Assembly: GCA_050179875.1 (NCBI GenBank)
Contig: JBFXES010000203.1
Span: forward strand, 1-5,022
Source: JALOAT01 sp050179875
Lineage (GTDB): Bacteria > Pseudomonadota > Gammaproteobacteria > Thiohalomonadales > Thiohalomonadaceae
Length of the DNA stretch: 5,022 nt
Direction: 5' to 3'
Position 1 is the first letter of the stretch; each line of letters opens with the position of its first letter. Both the position numbers and the translations under genes were made by a program. This document shows positions 1 to 5,022 of this stretch, piece after piece. The notes beneath the pieces are model-generated. The model was not told the DNA's origin, searched no databases, and was given only the letters and a program-made list of their open reading frames with translations.

Positions 1-33
1 CGCATGACAGTCTTCTTGGCGCGATGTTGTTTA

Positions 34-59
34 CTTTTCTTTGGCCGGCCAAAGAAAAG
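34..59. repeat. Perfect 26-bp palindrome
   Basis: CTTTTCTTTGGCC is followed directly by its exact reverse complement. As a hairpin it would form an 11-bp stem closed by a CCGG tetraloop. The next outer pair (A33 and G60) does not match, so the symmetry ends sharply. It lies about 120 bp beyond the glycerate kinase stop and may belong to a dispersed intergenic palindrome family; similar CTTTTCTTTGG/CCAAAGAAAAG palindromes are familiar from proteobacterial intergenic DNA (recollection, not checked). No separate T-run follows on either strand, so it is not a canonical intrinsic terminator, although it could still act as a transcript-end structure. Confidence 0.75.
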
Positions 60-147
60 GAACCCGGCGTAGGGGACGGAATCCCCCGTCAAAACAATCT
101 TCGCGCGCAGCGCATCCTTCGAATCTGTCGAAGACGTCACTTCCTCT

Positions 148-178
148 ATGGCTCGTGTTGGGAGTCGCCCAAAGCCAT
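148..178 (-). other. Bulged hairpin just after the glycerate kinase stop
   Basis: ATGGCT (148-153) pairs with AGCCAT (173-178), and inside it TTGGG (158-162) pairs with CCCAA (168-172) around a 5-nt loop, with a 4-nt bulge on one side. The structure abuts the stop codon of the glycerate kinase gene (179-181), a usual place for a 3' mRNA stabiliser or terminator stem. There is no T-run after it on the minus strand, so termination is not supported. Two smaller hairpins lie further downstream: CTTCGA/TCGAAG at 117-133 and GACGG/CCGTC at 75-90. All are short and could be chance in GC-rich DNA. Confidence 0.35.
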
Positions 179-1390
179 TCAGACTTTGAGACCAAACACC
201 AGGTCCATGACGTTGGTGCCTGTAGGTCCCGTGGTAATCAGGTCCCCGCTGGCTTCGAGGAAGCTGCCTGCATCGGCGCGCGCGATGACTTCGACAAGGC
301 GGTAGCCCTCATCTTCGCCGCGCTCGACGGTATGCCCGTCCACCAGCGCGCCGGCGTCTTCGCCCGGCCCGTCGCTGCCGTCGGTGCCGGCGGCCAGCAC
401 ACTGATGTCGTCCCGGCCGGCGATGCGGGCTGCGATGAGCAGCGCCAGGTGCTGGCAGCGTCCCCCGCGTCCGGGCGCGGGCGGCAGGCGCACCGTCGGT
501 TCGCCGCCCCACACGTGCAGCGCGGGACCGGAGGCGAGCAGCGTGTCCGTCACGTGTCGGGCGACCTCGGCCACGTCGCCCGTGAGCAGGTCGTCATGGG
601 CGATGACAGAAATGCCCGCCTCGCTGGCTGCACGCGCCGCGGCAGCACGCGCATCGCGGTTGGATGCGATCACGTGGGTCTCGATGGTGTGAAAGCACGG
701 GTCATCCGGTGCGGGCGGCTCGGTATCGGCCAGCAATGCGCTGATGTCCGCGGGCACGGGCGGCAGGGGCAGGTGTGCGTGGGGATCGGGCACCAGCGGC
801 CCGGAACCGATCACGGACGGATCGTCGCCCGGCACGTCCGAGATGAGCAGGCACAGGGTCGGCCGCCCCGCAAGGGCTCGCGCCAGCCGCCCCTGCTTGA
901 TACGCGACAGGCGCTTGCGCACCTGGTTCATGACGGCGATGTCCAGGCCCGCGCCCAGGAGGTGTGTGTTCACGCGCACCAGATCCGCGAGCGTCACACC
1001 CTCGGGCAAAGCCTCCACCAGCGCGGAGGCGCCGCCGGAGAGAAGGAACAAAAAGGGCTGTTCGGCCGGTGCGGAGCGGATGAACTCGAACAAGGCCTCA
1101 CCCGCCGCCAGGCTCGCCTCGTCGGGCAGCGGATGGCCCGCCTCCATGACGGTCACACGCCCCCGCAGGGCCGGCGCATCGTGACCGTGCTTGGTGATCA
1201 CCAGGGCAGACTCCACGCCGCCGGTATCCAGTGCACCCAGGGTCATGGCGGCGGCGGCCTTGCCGATGGCCACGACGCGGCGCCGCTCGGGAGTGCGTGC
1301 TGCGAGGAAATCGCGCACCCGGGTGCGCCCGTCCACCGCCGCAAGCGCCGCGCGGTAGGCGTGCAGCAGTGTGCGGCGGGGATCAGTCAC
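179..1390 (-). CDS. gckA: Glycerate 2-kinase, DUF4147/MOFRL family
   Basis: This cytosolic enzyme of 403 residues probably phosphorylates D-glycerate to 2-phosphoglycerate with ATP. The length suits the family (about 400-450). Family motifs appear in order: GKAAAAM (43-49) with the conserved lysine 44, HPLPD (86-90), SGGASAL (118-124), SDVPGDD (184-190), GSGP (195-198), GGEPTV (295-300), GGRCQHLAL (309-317), TDGSDGP (336-342) and TGPTGTNVMDL (387-397). The N-terminal part corresponds to the DUF4147 Rossmann-like domain and the C-terminal third to MOFRL. The start is GTG at 1390-1388, preceded by a weak purine stretch (GGAACGAG); it overlaps the carbonic anhydrase stop as GTGACTGA, an 8-bp overlap implying translational coupling. 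Homologues are often labelled hydroxypyruvate reductase (TtuD), but the family biochemistry is glycerate kinase. The usual GGRNQE-like motif reads GGRCQH here. The symbol follows the bacterial glycerate 2-kinase name and is less certain than the family call. Confidence 0.9.
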   Translation of the reverse strand: MTDPRRTLLHAYRAALAAVDGRTRVRDFLAARTPERRRVVAIGKAAAAMTLGALDTGGVESALVITKHGHDAPALRGRVTVMEAGHPLPDEASLAAGEALFEFIRSAPAEQPFLFLLSGGASALVEALPEGVTLADLVRVNTHLLGAGLDIAVMNQVRKRLSRIKQGRLARALAGRPTLCLLISDVPGDDPSVIGSGPLVPDPHAHLPLPPVPADISALLADTEPPAPDDPCFHTIETHVIASNRDARAAAARAASEAGISVIAHDDLLTGDVAEVARHVTDTLLASGPALHVWGGEPTVRLPPAPGRGGRCQHLALLIAARIAGRDDISVLAAGTDGSDGPGEDAGALVDGHTVERGEDEGYRLVEVIARADAGSFLEASGDLITTGPTGTNVMDLVFGLKV

Positions 1391-2042
1391 CGTTCTCGTT
1401 CCAGATCCGGTAGGCGTCCGGGATCTGGTCGATGCCGCTGAAACTCACCTTGAGGTCGCGCAGCAGTCCGTCCTTGATGCCGTAGATCCAGCCGTGCACC
1501 GACAGCGGCTGTCCCCGCGCCCAGGCGTTCTGAACGATGGTGGTATGGCACACATTACCCACCTGCGCGCGCACGTTGAGTTCGCACAGCCTGTCCGCCC
1601 GCTGCTCCTGCGTGGGCAGTTGGGCAATGCGGTCGGCGTACTGGTGATAGATGTCCTTGATGTTGCGCAGCCAGTTGTCGATGAGGCCGTGGTCCTTCTT
1701 CTCCATGGCCGCCTTGACGCCGCCGCAGCCGTAGTGGCCGCACACGATGATGTGCTTCACCTTGAGCACGTCCACCGCGTACTGGAGTACGGTGAGGCAA
1801 TTGAAATCGGTGTGCACCACCATGTTCGCCACGTTGCGGTGGACGAACACGTCACCGGGCAACAGACCCAGCAGTTCGTTCGCGGGCACGCGGCTGTCAG
1901 CGCAGCCTATCCACAGGTACTCGGGTGTCTGTTGTCTGGCGAGCGCAGGAAAGAATTCCGGATCGTCCCGCGTCACCGCCTCGGCCCAACGCCGATTGTT
2001 GTCCAGCAGATGCTGCAAGGGATGCGAGCACTTTTCACACAT
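1383..2042 (-). CDS. can: Beta-class carbonic anhydrase, type II
   Basis: This cytosolic zinc enzyme of 219 residues interconverts CO2 and bicarbonate; E. coli Can has 220. Zinc ligands and the catalytic dyad are visible: C47, D49 and R51 in GCADSRVP, and H103 and C106 in GHYGCGG. Counting against E. coli Can, these match C42, D44, R46, H98 and C101. W44, R69 and Y187 match W39, R64 and Y181, the non-catalytic bicarbonate site of type II enzymes, so bicarbonate- and pH-dependent allostery is expected. Further family blocks are HRNVANMV (68-75), LCELNV (152-157) and HGWIYGIKDGLL (183-194). The ATG at 2042-2040 has only a weak upstream AGGCG at 8-nt spacing. The N-terminus begins MCEKCSH, a CxxC not seen in E. 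coli Can. Its 3' end overlaps the glycerate kinase start by 8 bp. Upstream lies the repeat-bounded 231-bp gap after metZ. Confidence 0.96.
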   Translation of the reverse strand: MCEKCSHPLQHLLDNNRRWAEAVTRDDPEFFPALARQQTPEYLWIGCADSRVPANELLGLLPGDVFVHRNVANMVVHTDFNCLTVLQYAVDVLKVKHIIVCGHYGCGGVKAAMEKKDHGLIDNWLRNIKDIYHQYADRIAQLPTQEQRADRLCELNVRAQVGNVCHTTIVQNAWARGQPLSVHGWIYGIKDGLLRDLKVSFSGIDQIPDAYRIWNENGD

Positions 2043-2072
2043 GCCAGTGGCGCCTGAAAGAGAAAAGCCTGA

Positions 2073-2253
2073 ACACGGGGGACACGGGGAACACGGGGGG
2101 AAATCGATTTTTCTGTAGGAGCGGCTTTATGCCCGAAGGGTGCTCAGGCCGCGATGCACACCAACCAATGACAATCGCGGCCTGAGGCCGCTCCTGCAAG
2201 CAGGGGGCCGCCATTGTTGAATTTTCCCCCGTGTTCCCCGTGTCCCCCCGTGG
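2073..2253. repeat. Inverted pair of 9-bp repeat arrays filling the metZ/can gap
   Basis: The left array (2073-2100) is three head-to-tail units ACACGGGGG, ACACGGGGA, ACACGGGGG plus one extra G. The right array (2226-2253), read on the minus strand, is CCACGGGGGG, ACACGGGGA, ACACGGGGG. With flanking A/T the arms (2074-2104 and 2221-2252) are near-perfect reverse complements, differing only in the length of homopolymer runs. They could close a stem of about 30 bp across the whole gap, roughly 30 bp upstream of the carbonic anhydrase start and 20 bp past the metZ stop. A REP-like hairpin lies between them. On both strands one arm is very G-rich. No gene, clear promoter or terminator is seen in the gap. 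Similar CACGG(A/G)G 9-mers recur in intergenic DNA of several bacteria, to my recollection; no function is known to me. Confidence 0.85.
2114..2198. repeat. REP/REPIN-like double hairpin
   Basis: The outer stem pairs TGTAGGAGCGGC (2114-2125) with GCCGCTCCTGCA (2187-2198), with one T/G wobble. The inner stem pairs CTCAGGCCGCGAT (2143-2155) perfectly with ATCGCGGCCTGAG (2174-2186) around an 18-nt loop. On the right the two stems are contiguous; on the left 17 nt (2126-2142, containing CCCGAAGGG) bulge out. The right half also makes a self-hairpin, GCGGCC-TGA-GGCCGC (2177-2191). Two inverted units of the GTAGGAGCGGC type around a spacer is the organisation of gammaproteobacterial REP doublets (REPINs), which are thought to be moved by RAYT/TnpA-REP transposases; none is encoded here. 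The left unit appears altered. Its position between metZ and the carbonic anhydrase gene is typical of intergenic REPs, which can affect mRNA stability. Confidence 0.8.
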
Positions 2254-2273
2254 GTTAATGCTTTTTGCCTTTC

Positions 2274-3452
2274 CTAGCCGAACCCTCGTGCAAGGTCGGC
2301 TTTGATGTCTTCGATGTCCTCCAGGCCCACCGAGACGCGGATAAGGCCTTCGGTGATGCCTGCTTCGTCGCGTTTTTCCGCGGCCAGCCGACCATGGGTG
2401 GTGGTGGCCGGGTGGGTGATGGTGGTCTTGGCGTCACCCAGATTGGCGGTGATGGAGATGAGGCGGGTGTTGTCGATGATGCGCCAGGCGGCCTCGCGGC
2501 CGCCTTCCACCTCGAAGGACACGATGCCGCCGAAGGCGCGCTGCTGGCGCGCGGCCAGGACGTGCTGCGGATGTGTGGCAAGGCCGGGATAGTTCACGCG
2601 CCTCACGCCCGGTTGCGTTTCCAGCCAGCGTGCCAGAGCCAATGCGTTTTCGCTGTGGGCGCGCATGCGCAGGCCGAGTGTCTCCAGTCCCTTCAGCATC
2701 ACCCAGGCATTGAACGGGCTGAGGCTCGGGCCGGCGGTGCGCAGGAACGCGAACACCTGCGCCATCTGTTCTTCACGCCCGACCACCGCCCCGCCCAGGG
2801 TACGGCCCTGGCCGTCGATGTATTTGGTTGCCGAGTGGACGACGATATCCGCGCCAAGGCCCAGCGGCCGCTGCAATGCTGGCGTGCAGAAGCAGTTGTC
2901 CACCGCCAGCAGACAGCCGCGGGCATGGGCGAGCGCGGCCAATGCCTCGATGTCGGCCACTTCCATGAGCGGATTGGAAGGCGTCTCGAGGAACAGCAGT
3001 TTGGTTTCGGGGCGGATGGCCGCCTCCCAGGCGGCCAGGTCCGTCAAAGGAACCCAGGACGTCGTGACGCCGAATTTGGCCATGTAGTTGTCGAACAGCG
3101 TCACCGTCGCACCGAACAGGCCGCGCGAGGCGACGATGTGATCCCCCGCGCGCAGCAGGGCCAGACAGGTGGACAGGATGGCCGCCATGCCGGAACTGGT
3201 CGCCACGCAGCGCTCCCCGCCTTCGAGCGCGGCAAGGCGTTCTTCGAAGTTGCGCACTGTGGGATTGGTGAAACGGGAATAGACATTGCCGGGCTCGCTG
3301 CCGGCAAAGCGCGCGGCCGCTTCCGCGGCGCTCTGGTAGACGAAGCTGGACGTGGTGAAAATGGGCTCGCTGTGCTCGCCCTCCCCCGTGCGGCGCTGCC
3401 CCGCACGCACCGCGCGCGTATCGAACCCGTACTCGTCCCAATCCTCGATCAT
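2274..3452 (-). CDS. metZ: O-succinylhomoserine sulfhydrylase
   Basis: A 392-residue cytosolic PLP enzyme of the Cys/Met metabolism (fold type I) family. MetZ joins O-succinylhomoserine and sulfide to give homocysteine and succinate, bypassing cystathionine in methionine synthesis. Visible features are NVYSRFTNPT (56-65) with the PLP-phosphate-binding Y58 and R60 pair, SSGMAA (86-91), ETPSNP (156-161), D185 in AVDNCF (pyridine nitrogen contact), and the Schiff-base lysine K210 in HSATKYIDGQGR. C-terminal ANLGDAKTTITHPATTTH (336-353) and IRVSVGLEDIEDIKADL (371-387) are standard for the family. Length and the DNCFCTP and YIDGQGR motifs favour MetZ over MetB or MetC, and the position directly after purF matches the Pseudomonas cvpA-purF-metZ order. 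The ATG has a good Shine-Dalgarno site. Acyl specificity (succinyl or acetyl) cannot be proven from sequence alone. It is separated from both neighbours by repeat-bounded gaps. Confidence 0.95.
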   Translation of the reverse strand: MIEDWDEYGFDTRAVRAGQRRTGEGEHSEPIFTTSSFVYQSAAEAAARFAGSEPGNVYSRFTNPTVRNFEERLAALEGGERCVATSSGMAAILSTCLALLRAGDHIVASRGLFGATVTLFDNYMAKFGVTTSWVPLTDLAAWEAAIRPETKLLFLETPSNPLMEVADIEALAALAHARGCLLAVDNCFCTPALQRPLGLGADIVVHSATKYIDGQGRTLGGAVVGREEQMAQVFAFLRTAGPSLSPFNAWVMLKGLETLGLRMRAHSENALALARWLETQPGVRRVNYPGLATHPQHVLAARQQRAFGGIVSFEVEGGREAAWRIIDNTRLISITANLGDAKTTITHPATTTHGRLAAEKRDEAGITEGLIRVSVGLEDIEDIKADLARGFG

Positions 3453-3458
3453 CCCGTT

Positions 3459-3464
3459 CCCCTT
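3459..3464 (-). promoter_or_regulatory. Ribosome binding site of metZ
   Basis: On the minus strand AAGGGG lies 6 nt before the ATG at 3452-3450. This is the clearest Shine-Dalgarno sequence in the window and supports the chosen metZ start. It suggests independent ribosome loading on metZ rather than coupling to purF, whose stop codon is 239 bp upstream. Confidence 0.7.
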
Positions 3465-3474
3465 GAAAGATCAA

Positions 3475-3678
3475 CCACGGAGGCCACGGAGGCCACGGAG
3501 AAGATCCCCTTCAATGCCATCGGCGGGCACGACCCGTCCGATATCTGTTATTGCAACCAGCGGTTTGTCACGCAGGCGCTGCGCGCCAACGTGACCTACG
3601 CGTCTCTTCAGGCAGAGGACGTGCGCCGCGGACTTCACCCGACAGTGCAAGTCCCCGTGTCCCCCGTGTTCCCAGTGG
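3475..3678. repeat. Diverged inverted pair of 9-bp repeat arrays in the purF/metZ gap
   Basis: The left array (3475-3501) is CCACGGAGG, CCACGGAGG, CCACGGAG followed by A. The right array (3652-3678), read on the minus strand, is CCACTGGGA, ACACGGGGG, ACACGGGGA. Aligned unit by unit, the two match at about 20 of 27 positions, so the arms still form an imperfect inverted repeat. The arrays sit 22 bp upstream of the metZ start and 13 bp past the purF stop. The enclosed 150 bp (3502-3651) contain no recognised gene; a hairpin occurs at 3567-3595 and a small one at 3602-3620. Translation through the left array gives low-complexity Thr-Glu-Ala repeats or Arg-Pro-Arg repeats, a known trap for false gene calls. 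Confidence 0.75.
3567..3595. other. Hairpin inside the purF/metZ gap
   Basis: GTCACG (3567-3572) pairs with CGTGAC (3590-3595), and GGCGC (3575-3579) pairs with GCGCC (3583-3587) around a TGC loop, with a 2x2 internal loop (CA/AA). The 11 base pairs within 29 nt exceed the other structures in this gap core. No T-run follows on either strand, so it is not a standard terminator. It could be an operator-like or attenuating structure in the metZ leader, or chance in GC-rich sequence. Confidence 0.35.
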
Positions 3679-3691
3679 TCAAAGCTTTTTC

Positions 3692-5022
<1,331 letters not shown>

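Noticed and set aside
41..1441. Long open frame on the plus strand opposite the glycerate kinase and the end of can
   Set aside because: It lies antisense to two genes with full family motifs, and its translation is Arg/Gly/His-rich with no recognisable domain. Long antisense frames are expected in GC-rich codon usage.
1371..2057. 228-codon plus-strand frame opposite the carbonic anhydrase
   Set aside because: It mirrors the can reading frame almost exactly and has no recognisable motif. The minus-strand protein has every active-site residue.
2073..2253. CRISPR array or direct-repeat array with spacers
   Set aside because: The 9-bp units are contiguous without spacers and the two arrays are inverted relative to each other.
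3540..3572. Possible minus-strand promoter for metZ (GTGACA, 17 nt, ACAGAT)
   Set aside because: Both boxes match the sigma-70 consensus poorly and the -35 box overlaps a hairpin arm. This is not enough to annotate.
3680..3691. AAAGCTTTTTC just past the purF stop as an intrinsic terminator
   Set aside because: The short A/T palindrome lacks a GC stem before it, and on the minus strand the run is of A rather than T.

Overview
The window suggests a high-GC gammaproteobacterium, possibly an autotrophic or sulfur-oxidising lineage such as Chromatiales/Ectothiorhodospiraceae. This rests on the purF-metZ gene order known from Pseudomonas-type gammaproteobacteria, E. coli-like PurF and type II beta-carbonic anhydrase sequences, and a REP-like repeat of the GTAGGAGCGGC type. 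The exact taxon cannot be fixed from the sequence alone.

All four protein genes lie on the minus strand and read from right to left. They are purF (amidophosphoribosyltransferase; its 5' end is cut by the right edge), metZ (O-succinylhomoserine sulfhydrylase), a beta-carbonic anhydrase, and a DUF4147/MOFRL-type glycerate 2-kinase. The last two overlap by 8 bp and are almost certainly co-translated. purF-metZ and metZ-carbonic anhydrase are separated by gaps of 239 and 231 bp. I see no convincing intrinsic terminator in either gap, so read-through is possible but not shown.

The non-coding DNA is the least ordinary part. Both gaps are bounded, about 20 to 30 bp from the flanking genes, by three-unit arrays of a 9-bp repeat (ACACGGGGG or CCACGGAGG) in inverted orientation, so each gap could fold into one long stem. 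In the metZ-carbonic anhydrase gap the two arrays are almost perfect inverted copies and enclose a REP/REPIN-like double hairpin. In the purF-metZ gap the arrays have diverged and enclose about 150 bp of unrecognised sequence. Downstream of the glycerate kinase (positions 1-178) I see no gene, only a bulged hairpin right after the stop codon and a perfect 26-bp palindrome.

Functionally, purF (purine synthesis) and metZ (methionine synthesis by direct sulfhydrylation) are housekeeping genes. The carbonic anhydrase/glycerate kinase pair would fit CO2/bicarbonate supply plus glycerate salvage, as in photorespiratory 2-phosphoglycolate recycling, but that link is inferred only from the gene overlap. 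I found no convincing new defence, mobile or biosynthetic system. The repeat-bounded gaps are the feature most worth following up.
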